DNA from: Amycolatopsis thailandensis
GTDB lineage: Bacteria; Actinomycetota; Actinomycetes; Mycobacteriales; Pseudonocardiaceae
Length of the DNA stretch: 62,591 bases
Direction of reading: 5' to 3'
NCBI RefSeq assembly: GCF_002234405.1
Contig: NZ_NMQT01000172.1
Coordinates: 1-62,591 of the forward strand
Shown here piece by piece: positions 8,485 to 17,226 of this stretch. Within the stretch, counting starts at the first letter, position 1, and each line of letters starts with the position of its first letter. The position numbers were made by a program, and so were the translations under genes. The notes under the pieces were generated by a model, which was not told where the DNA came from, did no database searches, and was given only the letters and a program-made list of their open reading frames with translations.

Positions 8485-8859
8485 CTACGCGGCTAGATAC
8501 CCGGGGATGTCCTCGACGCGGTGATAGACCGCCAGGCCGCGGGACAGTGCGATGGCGACGTCCTGGTCGGCACCGGCGGACTCCCCCGGCAGGCGCAGGA
8601 CGGCGTCGCAGTGGTGCAGCAGCCGGTCGGCCGTCGGGTACATGACGTCCTTCGCGATCGGGTCGGCCACGGTCTTCCCGCCCGCGCCGCGCAGCACCGG
8701 GAGTGCGACCCATTCGCCGATCATCGGCACGTGTCCGCTGCGGAAGATCGGCCAGGCGGCCTCTTCGAGCCGGGCGAGGTTGCGGGCGAGCAGTTCGGGG
8801 TCGTCGCCGGTGCCGGAGCGGAACGGGCCGGCGATGAGGATCATCAGAGGTTTGCTCAT
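8485..8859 (-). CDS. DUF4406/nucleoside deoxyribosyltransferase-like protein
   Basis: 124 aa. The N-terminus MILIAGPFRSGTGDDPELLARNL and the C-terminal DAVLRLPGESAGADQDVAIALSRGLAVYHRVEDIP resemble the Rossmann-like nucleoside 2-deoxyribosyltransferase/DUF4406 fold, which has a conserved DxxxA segment near the end. Enzymatic activity is unproven. ATG 8859 is preferred because the extension upstream is Cys/His/Arg rich and overlaps the divergent promoter. Its start is 51 bases from the DeoR gene. Confidence 0.6.
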   Translation of the reverse strand: MSKPLMILIAGPFRSGTGDDPELLARNLARLEEAAWPIFRSGHVPMIGEWVALPVLRGAGGKTVADPIAKDVMYPTADRLLHHCDAVLRLPGESAGADQDVAIALSRGLAVYHRVEDIPGYLAA

Positions 8860-8910
8860 GCACCGGAGCCTAATGTGCAACAATCGGCAGGAACAAGGAG
8901 GAATGTGCAT

Positions 8911-9675
8911 ATGTTGGCTGCGCAACGACGAGACCTGCTGATCGAACGCTTGAAGACCGAAGGCCGGATCGTGGCCAAGGATCTCGCCGCCGAACTCGGC
9001 GTTTCAGAGGACAGTATTCGCCGTGACCTGCGAGAACTCGCGGACGCCGGACTCTGTCAGCGGGTTTACGGCGGCGCTCTGCCAGTCTCCCCCGCCACCG
9101 CGGACTACGCGACGCGGATGGCGGTCAGCGTCGCGGGCAAGGAACGCATCGCGAAACGTGCAGCAGCGTTGATCCCGCTCGGATCGACCAGCATCCTCGA
9201 CGGCGGCACGACCGCACTCGCGCTGGCGAAGGCGCTCCCCGTCGACCTCGAAGCGACGATCGTCACGCACAGCCCCACCGTCGCGGCCGCGCTCGTCACG
9301 CATCCGAAGGTCGAAGTCTTCCTGATCGGCGGACGGCTCTTCAAACACTCCGCCGTCACCTGCGGAGCGGCCGCGGCCGAGGCGGCGGACGGGATCAACG
9401 CCGACCTGTTCTTCCTCGGCGTCACCGGCGTGCATCCCGAGACGGGCCTCACCACCGGCGACTCGGACGAGGCCGCGATGAAACGCACCCTCGCCAAACG
9501 CGCCGCCGACACCTACGTGCTGGCCAGTTCGGAGAAGATCGGCGCGGCCTCGCCGTTCACCGTGCTCCCGCTGTCCGACGTCGCGGGTGTGATCACCGAC
9601 GCGGCGCCGGACGAACCGACGGTGAAGGAACTGGGGAAGCTCGGCGTGAGCGTGCTGGGGGTCAGTCCTTCTTGA
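8911..9675 (+). CDS. DeoR-family transcriptional regulator
   Basis: 254 aa. The N-terminal DeoR HTH (RRDLLIERLKTEGRIVAKDLAAELGVSEDSIRRDLRELADAG, 5-47) is followed by a sugar-phosphate-sensing DeoRC domain with the family motifs DGGTTALALAKAL, LIGG and FFLGVTGVHPETGLTTGDSDEA. AAGGAGG is nine bases before ATG 8911, a strong start. The DUF4406-like gene facing away from it is a plausible target. Its 3' end overlaps the convergent ppm1 gene by 14 bases. Confidence 0.9.
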   Translation: MLAAQRRDLLIERLKTEGRIVAKDLAAELGVSEDSIRRDLRELADAGLCQRVYGGALPVSPATADYATRMAVSVAGKERIAKRAAALIPLGSTSILDGGTTALALAKALPVDLEATIVTHSPTVAAALVTHPKVEVFLIGGRLFKHSAVTCGAAAAEAADGINADLFFLGVTGVHPETGLTTGDSDEAAMKRTLAKRAADTYVLASSEKIGAASPFTVLPLSDVAGVITDAAPDEPTVKELGKLGVSVLGVSPS

Positions 9676-10429
9676 CCAGGCCGCGAAGCTGCTGCCAGCG
9701 ACGCTTGACCCCCCACATGCCGACCAGGACGATCGCCTCGCGCACGACCGAACCACTCATCTTCGACTGACCGACCTCACGTTCGGTGAAGGTGATCGGC
9801 ACCTCGACCACGTCGAAGCCGGCGAGCGCGGTGCGGAACGCCAGGTCGATCTGGAAGCAGTAGCCGCGCGAGGCGATCTCGTCGAGCGGGAGCTTCTCCA
9901 GCACCGTGCGACGGTACGCGCGGAAGCCCGCGGTGATGTCGTTGATCTTCGTGCCGAGCGCGACCCTCGCGTAGAAGTTCGCCACCCACGACAGCGCCTT
10001 GCGCTGGAACGGCCAGTTCACCGTGCTGCCGCCCGGAACGTAGCGGGAGCCGATGGACAGGTCCGCGTCCTCGAGGGCCGCCAGGACCCGGGGAAGATCC
10101 TCCGGCGCGTGCGAGCCGTCGGCGTCCATCTCGACGATGGTCGCGTAGTCACGGGCGAGGCCCCAGCGGAACCCCGCGACGTACGCGGCACCCAAGCCGG
10201 CCTTCTCGGTCCGGTGCATGACCTGGATCCGCTCGTCGGCCTTCGCGAGCTCGTCGGCGACGTCACCGGTCCCGTCGGGGCTGCCGTCGTCGACGACGAG
10301 AGCGTTCACGTCCGGGAGAGCCTTGAGCAGACGTTCCAGGATCGGGCCGATGTTGTCCCGCTCGTTGTACGTCGGGACCACCACCAGTACCGGGTCGATT
10401 CCCTGGGCCCCCCGTGGCGCCTGCGCCAT
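9662..10429 (-). CDS. ppm1: Polyprenol monophosphomannose synthase
   Basis: 255 aa GT2 glycosyltransferase that moves mannose from GDP-mannose to polyprenyl phosphate, the donor for lipoglycan and glycoprotein mannosylation. Signatures are VVPTYNERDNIGPIL, VVDDGSPDGTGD, the MDADGSH metal site, and GYCFQIDLAFR. The domain is of the soluble DPM1 type, with no C-terminal membrane region. In mycobacteria this domain is fused to Lnt; here the two are separate neighbouring genes 26 bases apart. Confidence 0.92.
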   Translation of the reverse strand: MAQAPRGAQGIDPVLVVVPTYNERDNIGPILERLLKALPDVNALVVDDGSPDGTGDVADELAKADERIQVMHRTEKAGLGAAYVAGFRWGLARDYATIVEMDADGSHAPEDLPRVLAALEDADLSIGSRYVPGGSTVNWPFQRKALSWVANFYARVALGTKINDITAGFRAYRRTVLEKLPLDEIASRGYCFQIDLAFRTALAGFDVVEVPITFTEREVGQSKMSGSVVREAIVLVGMWGVKRRWQQLRGLVKKD

Positions 10430-10455
10430 CCGCTTTTCCTCCGTGTTCCGGCGGG

Positions 10456-12048
10456 TCAGCCCGCCGCTTCCCTCGTTGCCTTGGCGGCGCTCGCGCGCCG
10501 GGTGCGGAAACGGATCACGTACCCGCCGGTAACCCCGGCGATCGCCAGGGCCAGCAGCCCGTACTCCGTAGTTACACCGAGTAGATCCGACAGCGTAGTC
10601 TGCTGCCTCAGCGGTACGCGCCCCACCAGGGAGTCTGCGGTGAACAGGCTGGTGGAGGCCGTGATCGAACCGTCAGGGGCGACGATCGCGCTGACTCCGC
10701 TGGTGGCCGAGACGACCACGGACCGGCCATGCTCGACCGCTCGCAGCCGCGACATCGCCAGCTGCTGGTAGCTCATCTCCCCCGGGCCGTACCAAGCGTT
10801 GTTGGTCGGCACGACGAGCAGTTCCGCGCCGTCGGCGACCGATTCGCGGGCCGGGTAGTCGAACGCGGTCTCGTAGCAGATGAAGATGCCGACCTTGGTC
10901 CCCGCGACCGAGAGCGCGGCGTTGGCGCCGTCGCCCGGCGTCATGTTCGCGACGCTGTCGACGAACGGTGTGACCAGCTTCGCGATTTCACGGGCGGGCA
11001 CGTACTCCCCGAACGGGACGAGCTGCTGTTTGGCGTAGCGCTGGCCCGGTCCGGTGACCGGATCCCAGACGAGCGCGGAGTTCTGCGCCGTACCGTCGGG
11101 CAGCCGGACCAGCGCGCCGATGATCGCCTGCTTGCCGAAGTCGCGGACCATCTGGTCGACGCCGGCGTCCCCGGTGCGCATGGCCATCGCGGTCTCCGGC
11201 CAGATCAGCAGGTCGATCTTGGTGTTGTCCGCCTTGAGCTTTTGGAGGAGCCGGGCGCTTTCGGCGAGGTGGTTGTTCCGGAGCTCGTCTCGGCGGCCTT
11301 CCAGCGCCAGGCCGATGTCGGGGGCGTTGCCCTGCACCGTGGCGACGGTGAGTTCGCCGTCTTGCGCCTCGGTTCCGATCGTCGGCCACACGGCGAGCCC
11401 GGCCACCACCGGCACCAGCGTCAGCACCGACGCGGCCACCAGGGAACGTCGCGGGTCGGTGCCCTTGAGCCGCAGGCAGAGCGCCGCGATCCCGAACCCG
11501 GTCAGCACGACGGCGAGACCGACGAGCGGAGCGCCACCGATCGAAGCCAGCGAGACGAAAGCGCCCTCGGGCTGGCTGAACGCCACGCGGCCCCACGGGA
11601 AACCGCCGAACGGGAACCAGGCCCGCGGTGTCTCCAGGGCGATGATCACCAGTGCCGCCCACAGCGGTCCCAGCGGAAGCCTCCAGACCACGGTGGTGAA
11701 AGCACCGCCGAACCCGAGGTACACCGACAGCGCTATCGCCAGCCCGAGCCACGGCCACGGCCCGAAATCCGGCCCGAGGAAGTCCAGCAGCCAGGTCAGC
11801 AGGGGCAGGAAGAACCCCATCCCGAACACGAACGCGTAGCCGAACGCGCCCCGGAATCTGCGCCCGTGCACCACCAGCGCGAAGCCGGTGAACGCCAGCG
11901 GCGCGAGCCACCACAGCGGCCGCGGCGCGAAACTCAGGTACAGGGTGAAACCCGACGCCGCGGCGACGAGGAAACGCAGGAGCCAGGCGCGGGAGAACCG
12001 CTTCCGGGGCGCTGCTTCGGGGTCCGGGTTCGTCACGGTCGAGGACAC
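10456..12048 (-). CDS. lnt: Apolipoprotein N-acyltransferase
   Basis: 530 aa membrane enzyme that N-acylates the lipid-modified cysteine of lipoproteins. About seven N-terminal transmembrane segments (20-230) precede a nitrilase-type domain. The Glu-Lys-Cys triad is visible in LIWPETA, AKQQLVPFGEYVP and FICYETAFDYP. It is the first gene of the lnt-ppm1 pair and starts nine bases after the amidohydrolase stop, so all three are probably one transcript. Confidence 0.92.
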   Translation of the reverse strand: MSSTVTNPDPEAAPRKRFSRAWLLRFLVAAASGFTLYLSFAPRPLWWLAPLAFTGFALVVHGRRFRGAFGYAFVFGMGFFLPLLTWLLDFLGPDFGPWPWLGLAIALSVYLGFGGAFTTVVWRLPLGPLWAALVIIALETPRAWFPFGGFPWGRVAFSQPEGAFVSLASIGGAPLVGLAVVLTGFGIAALCLRLKGTDPRRSLVAASVLTLVPVVAGLAVWPTIGTEAQDGELTVATVQGNAPDIGLALEGRRDELRNNHLAESARLLQKLKADNTKIDLLIWPETAMAMRTGDAGVDQMVRDFGKQAIIGALVRLPDGTAQNSALVWDPVTGPGQRYAKQQLVPFGEYVPAREIAKLVTPFVDSVANMTPGDGANAALSVAGTKVGIFICYETAFDYPARESVADGAELLVVPTNNAWYGPGEMSYQQLAMSRLRAVEHGRSVVVSATSGVSAIVAPDGSITASTSLFTADSLVGRVPLRQQTTLSDLLGVTTEYGLLALAIAGVTGGYVIRFRTRRASAAKATREAAG

Positions 12049-12057
12049 TCCTGAACC

Positions 12058-13668
12058 CTAGGCCGTCCGGGTGAACACATCGTGGATGACCTGCCCGTCG
12101 CGGACCGTGCGAAGGCAGCGGGGCAGTGTCGCCCCTTCGGCCAGGTTCGGCAGCGGCGGCACGCCCGCGCGTGGGTCGGTAGACCAGCGCTGAACCCGTG
12201 AGTCCGGGGTCGCGACGACCAGGTCCGTCGCGTCCCAGATCGCGTAATGCGCGGGAGCCCCCGGGACCAGGCTGCCGGTGACGCCGTCGTTGACCCCGGC
12301 GGCACGGTGACCGGCACGGGTGTGGGCGGTGAAGGACGCGCGAGCGGACAGTCCCGATCCGGGCGTGCGGTGGTAGGTACCGGCGCGGACCGTGGCCCAC
12401 GGGTCGACCGGGGTGACGGGAGCGTCGGAGCCGAAGGCGAGCAGGAGCCCTTCGGAGGCCATGGCGGCGAAGGGATTGAGCTTCGGAGCCCGATCGGTGC
12501 CGAGGCGGTCGACGTACATGCCGTGCGGGCCGCCCCATTCCGCGTCGAACTGCGGCTGGACCGACGCGACCACGCCCCAGCCCGCGAGTTCCCGAGCCTG
12601 CTCGGTGTCGATCATCTCGACGTGTTCGAGCCGGTGGTGCCGGGCGGCAAGCGCCCGCCTGCCGACAGTCTTCTCCGCGAGCCGGAATCCTTCGACGACC
12701 TCGGCGACGGCGGCATCGCCGATGACGTGGAAACCGGCCTGGAGCTCGGCTTCGGTGCAGGCGCTGATGTGCTCGGCGATCGCGGGGGCGTCGAGGTAAA
12801 GCGTCCCGGAGGTGCCGTGGGCGTCCGCGTACGGCTCGTGCAGCGCGGCGGTTCGGGAGCCGAGCGCGCCGTCGACGAACAGGTCACCCGCCACCCCCCT
12901 GGCGCCCAGCGCGCGGGCGGTGTCGACGCCGCCGCGTTCACCCCAGTAGCCGACGACCTCCGGGAGCCCCGGTTCCGTGGCGAGTGCGAGCAGGTCGGTG
13001 AGGTCTTCGGTGCCGGAGATGTCGGGGCCCGCGCATTCGTGGACGCTGACGACTCCGCGTGCGGCGGCTTCGGCGAGAAACGCGCGCTGGGCCTCGCGCC
13101 GCTGCCGCGGGGTGATCGCCTCACGCATCGCGGCACGGACGCGGTGGTGCGCGTCGCGGGTCAACGGCCCGTCGGGCGACCAGCCCGGCTCGTCGTGCAC
13201 CCCGGCGGCGAGTGCGACCAGGGCGCTGGAGACGAGCGCGGAATGCACGTCGACCCGGCTCAGGTACACCGGAGTCCCGTTCGCGACCTCGTCGATCTCC
13301 GCGCGGCTGGGCAGTCTGGCGTCGGTCCAGCGTGACTCGTCCCAGCCGTGCGCGACCAGCACCTGGCCGGGCCGGGTCGCGTCACGGACCGCGGCGAGCA
13401 GTTCACTGGCGCTGCGGATGTTCGCGAGGTTGAGCCCGGTGAGGTGCAGACCGGTCGCGGTGGCGTGGACATGCGCGTCGACGAAGGCAGGGGCGACGAA
13501 GGCGCCGTCGAGGGCGATCACCTCGGCGTCGGGATGCAGTGCTTTGGCCGGGCCGTCCTGGCCCACCCAGACGACGGTGCCGTCCGTGATCGCCATGGCG
13601 GTGGCGTCGGGGGCCGAAGGGCTGTAGATGCGCCCGCCGAGCAGGAGCGTGGTTCGCGCGTTGGTCAC
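12058..13668 (-). CDS. Amidohydrolase family 3 (YtcJ-like) protein
   Basis: 536 aa metal-dependent hydrolase. The N-terminal beta-sandwich start (LLLGGRIYSP...AMAITDGTVVWVGQD) is followed by the metal-binding FVDAHVHATATGLHL. Further conserved pieces are HVIGDAAV, RHHRLEHVEMI and LLAFGSDAPVTPVDPW. The closest named relatives are N-substituted formamide deformylases, but substrates of the family vary widely, so no substrate is claimed. Confidence 0.85.
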   Translation of the reverse strand: MTNARTTLLLGGRIYSPSAPDATAMAITDGTVVWVGQDGPAKALHPDAEVIALDGAFVAPAFVDAHVHATATGLHLTGLNLANIRSASELLAAVRDATRPGQVLVAHGWDESRWTDARLPSRAEIDEVANGTPVYLSRVDVHSALVSSALVALAAGVHDEPGWSPDGPLTRDAHHRVRAAMREAITPRQRREAQRAFLAEAAARGVVSVHECAGPDISGTEDLTDLLALATEPGLPEVVGYWGERGGVDTARALGARGVAGDLFVDGALGSRTAALHEPYADAHGTSGTLYLDAPAIAEHISACTEAELQAGFHVIGDAAVAEVVEGFRLAEKTVGRRALAARHHRLEHVEMIDTEQARELAGWGVVASVQPQFDAEWGGPHGMYVDRLGTDRAPKLNPFAAMASEGLLLAFGSDAPVTPVDPWATVRAGTYHRTPGSGLSARASFTAHTRAGHRAAGVNDGVTGSLVPGAPAHYAIWDATDLVVATPDSRVQRWSTDPRAGVPPLPNLAEGATLPRCLRTVRDGQVIHDVFTRTA

Positions 13669-13720
13669 CCTTCCGAGTTTGCAGCGTGCGGATGATCACG
13701 ACGTGATTAGGGTCGATGAA

Positions 13721-15094
13721 ATGAGCTGGGGAGCTGATCGATCCGTCGTCGGGACCACCTTGTCGGCTGCCTTGGGGCTCGGGGCGGTGGTCGCTTTCAC
13801 CGCCGTTCGCGACACCTCGATCCTGCGGCCGCTGATCGCGCTGGCCGCACCGCGAGCCTGGCCTGCCGATCTGGTGGCGGTCTCCTTGGTGCCGCTGGTC
13901 GCGGTGCTCGCCGCGGTGTTCTTGACGCGATGGTGGCCGTGGCTGCTGGTGGCGGGTGTCGTGCTGTCCCTGCCGACCGCACTCGTGCATCTGTTCCCGG
14001 ACCTGGGTGCGCATCCGTCGCTGTCGATCATCGCGCCGGCCGGGCCACCGGTGGTGCTGCTGGCCGTGCTCGCCGCCGCGCAGGAACTCTGGCGGCGAGG
14101 CGCTCGCACAGCAGGACTCGTGCTGATCGGGCTCACGGTCGGGGCGCAGTTGTTCGCCGCGAGCCTGGCGGGCGCGTCGTGGCTGATGCTCGCGACAGGT
14201 GGTCTGGCCTGGCATTTGATCCTCACCGCGTTGAGCGTTGCCGGAGCGGTGCTCGCCGTCGTCACTCGTGGTGTTCGTGCGCGGGATCCGGAATGGCCGG
14301 AGTCGCGTCCGCTGAAGCCCCGGTTCGCGGCCGCCGCGATCATGGCGGTCCTGCTGCCCATGGCGTTGCAGGCGGTGGACGTGGTGAAGATCAGCGAGGT
14401 CCTCGACCTGCCGGTCGAATCGATCGGCAGGCATCCGGACGTCGTCGTGGCCATCGGTGGGCTGATCGTGCTCGTCGGCGGGGTCATCGCGTGCGCGATC
14501 GCCGGTTCGCGGGCGTTCTTCGCCGCCGCGACGTCGGCGAGCGTGCAGGTCGGCGCGATGGCGCCGCTCTTACTGGCGGTGTACTCGGTGGCGTTCCAGC
14601 CGGTGCTGAGCTGGCTGGCGGCCGTGGCGGGTGTCGCCGCCGGCTGTGTGGTGGGAGTGTCACGCCGGCGGGTGCAGTTCGCGGTCGGCGGGGCCGTGGT
14701 GTCCGCGCTCGTGCTGTTCATCCTGGATCTGGGGACCGGCGGGGTGCCGGAGAAGCTGATCGACCACAACGCGGTGATTCCCGGCGCGCTGCTGCTGGCG
14801 TTGCTGTGTGCCACCGTCGTCGCGGCGATCATCACGACCGGTCCTCGTCTCGCCGAGGACGGTGTCGTCGTGCCCGTGCTCGGACCGTTGGCTTCGGTGC
14901 TGGTGTTCGGCGGCGCCGGGGTGATGACCGCGGTCGGCGTCCGTGGGCAAAACGCGTCACCGACCCGGCTCGAAGCGGTTCATCACCTCGGCTATTCGGC
15001 CGGCCTGCTCCTCCTCGCCGCCGCGCTGATCGCCGGAATCGCTGCCCTCGAACATCTTCGAGCCCGTTCGAACCAGGGGGCAGTGTCCGCCTGA
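13721..15094 (+). CDS. Polytopic membrane protein of unknown function
   Basis: 457 aa and almost wholly hydrophobic, with roughly 12 transmembrane segments and no soluble domain. I do not recognise a transporter family. ATG 13721 follows a weak purine run; an in-frame GTG at 13703 is an alternative. It is divergent from the amidohydrolase gene, with 52 bases between. Confidence 0.75.
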   Translation: MSWGADRSVVGTTLSAALGLGAVVAFTAVRDTSILRPLIALAAPRAWPADLVAVSLVPLVAVLAAVFLTRWWPWLLVAGVVLSLPTALVHLFPDLGAHPSLSIIAPAGPPVVLLAVLAAAQELWRRGARTAGLVLIGLTVGAQLFAASLAGASWLMLATGGLAWHLILTALSVAGAVLAVVTRGVRARDPEWPESRPLKPRFAAAAIMAVLLPMALQAVDVVKISEVLDLPVESIGRHPDVVVAIGGLIVLVGGVIACAIAGSRAFFAAATSASVQVGAMAPLLLAVYSVAFQPVLSWLAAVAGVAAGCVVGVSRRRVQFAVGGAVVSALVLFILDLGTGGVPEKLIDHNAVIPGALLLALLCATVVAAIITTGPRLAEDGVVVPVLGPLASVLVFGGAGVMTAVGVRGQNASPTRLEAVHHLGYSAGLLLLAAALIAGIAALEHLRARSNQGAVSA

Positions 15095-15106
15095 CACTCC
15101 GGGCAA

Positions 15107-15154
15107 GACAGGAATATTTACGTCGTCCGAACGATGTGACAGGATATTTTCACG
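15107..15154 (+). promoter_or_regulatory. Direct-repeat operator candidate upstream of kamA
   Basis: GACAGGAATATTTACG (15107-15122) is repeated as GACAGGATATTTTCACG (15138-15154). The copies start 31 bases apart, close to three helical turns, and end 24 bases before the kamA start. The AT-rich core stands out in this genome. A dimeric regulator binding tandem sites is inferred. Confidence 0.45.
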
Positions 15155-15178
15155 CGTTTCCGACGACGAGGAGTACAA

Positions 15179-16573
15179 GTGACTGCGATCCAGGAACCGA
15201 CCTCGCCGGTGGCCGCCTACGATCAGCCCTACGACTACACCCGAGTCGAACTGATCGAACCCGACTGGCGCCGCTTCCCCGGCTGGCACGACGTGACCGA
15301 GGCACAGTGGCGCGACGCGCAGTGGCAGCGGGTGCACTGCATCCGCAACGCCAAGCAACTGCGCGCCCTGATGGGCGACCAGCTCGAGGAGCGCTTCTAC
15401 GAGGACATGCTCGCCGACCAGCGCGAGATGGCCACGATGTCGATGCTGCTGCCGCCGCAGATGATCAACACGATGGCGCCCAACGCGGGCACCGACCCGG
15501 CGAAGGTGACCGAGGCCTGGTACGCCGACCCCATCCGCCGCTACATGCTCCCGGTGCGCAGCGATCGCGACACCGAATGGCCGAGCCACCCGCACTCCGA
15601 GCGGGACTCACTGCACGAGGCCGAGATGTGGGTAGTGGAGGGGCTGACCCACCGCTACCCCACCAAGGTCCTCGCCGAGATGATCTCCACCTGTCCTCAG
15701 TACTGCGGGCACTGCACGCGGATGGACCTGGTCGGCAACTCCACCGAGCAGATCGAGAAGCACAAGCTCTCGCTGAAGCCGGTCGACCGCCAGGACGCGA
15801 TGATCGAGTACCTGAAGAAGACCCCCGGCGTACGTGACGTCGTGGTCTCCGGCGGCGACGTCGCCAACGTGCCGTGGCCGCAGCTGGAGTCGTTCCTGAT
15901 GCGGCTGATGGACATCGACACCGTCCGCGACATCCGGCTCGCCACCAAGGCGCTCGCCGCCCTGCCGCAGCACTGGATCCAGCCGAAGGTCGTCGAAGGC
16001 CTCGAACGCGTCGCCGGCACCGCCCAGCGCCGCGGCATCAACCTCGCCATCCACACCCACGTCAACCACGCCCAGTCGGTCACCCCGCTGGTCGCCGAAG
16101 CCGCCCGGACCGCGCTCGACGTCGGCGTCCGTGACGTGCGGAACCAGGGCGTGCTGATGAAGGGCGTCAACGCGACCCCGGCGGACCTGCTGGACCTCTG
16201 CTTCGCGCTGCAAGGCGAAGCGAACATCCTGCCGTACTACTTCTACATGTGCGACATGATCCCGAACGCCGAGCACTGGCGCGTTTCCGTGCACGAGGCA
16301 CAGGAACTGCAGCACGCGATCATGGGCTACCTGCCCGGCTACGCCACCCCGCGCATCGTCTGCGACGTCCCGTACGTCGGGAAGCGGTGGGTGCACCAGC
16401 TCCACGAATACGACCGCGAGCTCGGAATCTCGTACTGGACGAAGAACTACCGCACCGGGATCGAGCACGAGGACCCAGAAGCCTTGCAGCGTCGCTACCC
16501 GTACTACGACCCGATCTCGACGCTGCCCGAGGCCGGGCAGCGGTGGTGGCGCGACCAGCCCCCGATGGCCTGA
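15179..16573 (+). CDS. KamA-family radical SAM aminomutase (lysine 2,3-aminomutase-like)
   Basis: 464 aa. The family moves the 2-amino group of lysine (or glutamate) to C3 using S-adenosylmethionine, a 4Fe-4S cluster and PLP. The cluster motif CPQYCGHC gives Cys172, Cys176 and Cys179. VVVSGGDVANVP and IHTHVNHAQSVTPLV are core barrel segments, followed by RNQGVLMKGVNATPADLLDLC. The GTG start has a good ribosome site (GAGGAG). Which amino acid is used cannot be read from sequence. The gene is followed by a strong terminator and seems monocistronic. Confidence 0.85.
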   Translation: MTAIQEPTSPVAAYDQPYDYTRVELIEPDWRRFPGWHDVTEAQWRDAQWQRVHCIRNAKQLRALMGDQLEERFYEDMLADQREMATMSMLLPPQMINTMAPNAGTDPAKVTEAWYADPIRRYMLPVRSDRDTEWPSHPHSERDSLHEAEMWVVEGLTHRYPTKVLAEMISTCPQYCGHCTRMDLVGNSTEQIEKHKLSLKPVDRQDAMIEYLKKTPGVRDVVVSGGDVANVPWPQLESFLMRLMDIDTVRDIRLATKALAALPQHWIQPKVVEGLERVAGTAQRRGINLAIHTHVNHAQSVTPLVAEAARTALDVGVRDVRNQGVLMKGVNATPADLLDLCFALQGEANILPYYFYMCDMIPNAEHWRVSVHEAQELQHAIMGYLPGYATPRIVCDVPYVGKRWVHQLHEYDRELGISYWTKNYRTGIEHEDPEALQRRYPYYDPISTLPEAGQRWWRDQPPMA

Positions 16574-16594
16574 CCGGCCAGCTCGCCGAACGGC

Positions 16595-16629
16595 CGGGAG
16601 TGGCCCGGCGGATCTCCGGGCCACTCCCG
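16595..16629 (+). terminator. Terminator after kamA
   Basis: A 14-bp perfect stem (CGGGAGTGGCCCGG at 16595-16608 with 16616-16629) and seven-base loop lie between convergent kamA and the DUF6355-like gene. Confidence 0.8.
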
Positions 16630-16634
16630 CTCAC

Positions 16635-16946
16635 TCAGCAGACGTGGTCGTACCAGGCGTTGTTCACCTCTCCCGCGCCACCGATGTCGGTGATTCCGCG
16701 ATTGGGGATGTGCTTCCACCCGTCGGTGGTCCTCGTGTAGTCGATCCAGATCCAGATGCAGCTGTCCGCGCAATGGTTGTAGTAGGCGGTGACAGCGGTT
16801 TTGTAGAACCCGCACACCTCCATGGACGCGGGTTTCGCGGCGTAGGCCGTCGATGTCTCCGCCGGCGCGGCGATGGCGGCCGTTCCGGCGAGGGTCATTC
16901 CCGCCACCACTGACGCGGCGACCGTGGAAGCTTTCAGGAAGCGCAT
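16635..16946 (-). CDS. Small secreted DUF6355-like protein
   Basis: 103 aa. A signal peptide (MRFLKASTVAASVVAGMTLAGTAAIAAPA) precedes a short domain with four cysteines: VCGFYKT, AYYNHCADSC and a C-terminal WYDHVC ending in Cys. The CGFY...AYYNHC...NAWY pattern matches what I remember of the DUF6355 family, labelled natural-product biosynthesis proteins without a proven role. The cysteines probably form disulphides outside the cell. Confidence 0.7.
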   Translation of the reverse strand: MRFLKASTVAASVVAGMTLAGTAAIAAPAETSTAYAAKPASMEVCGFYKTAVTAYYNHCADSCIWIWIDYTRTTDGWKHIPNRGITDIGGAGEVNNAWYDHVC

Positions 16947-17226
16947 TTCTCTGTCCGATCTTCTGGCGATGGATGATTTCTGACCACAACTCGCGACAGC
17001 TCCCCGCCGAGCGCGAAAAAGAATCGAATTTCCCCTTTTCGGCAGGTCTGCGCGTTCTCAGCCTAAAAGTGACACAGTGTTCGCGGATTGGAAAAATGTC
17101 ATATTTCGGCAGAGCTGAAGTGCGCGTCCATCGATCGGATCAACGTTCGACCCATTGGGTGACGGTCTGCCGCTTCGGCTTCGAAATAGAGCTCCGAGTT
17201 CGGATTTCGTAGTCGGAAGGTGCAAC

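Noticed and set aside
12247..13335. 362-codon plus-strand frame
   Set aside because: Antisense of the amidohydrolase gene; Gly/Asp/Val-rich shadow.
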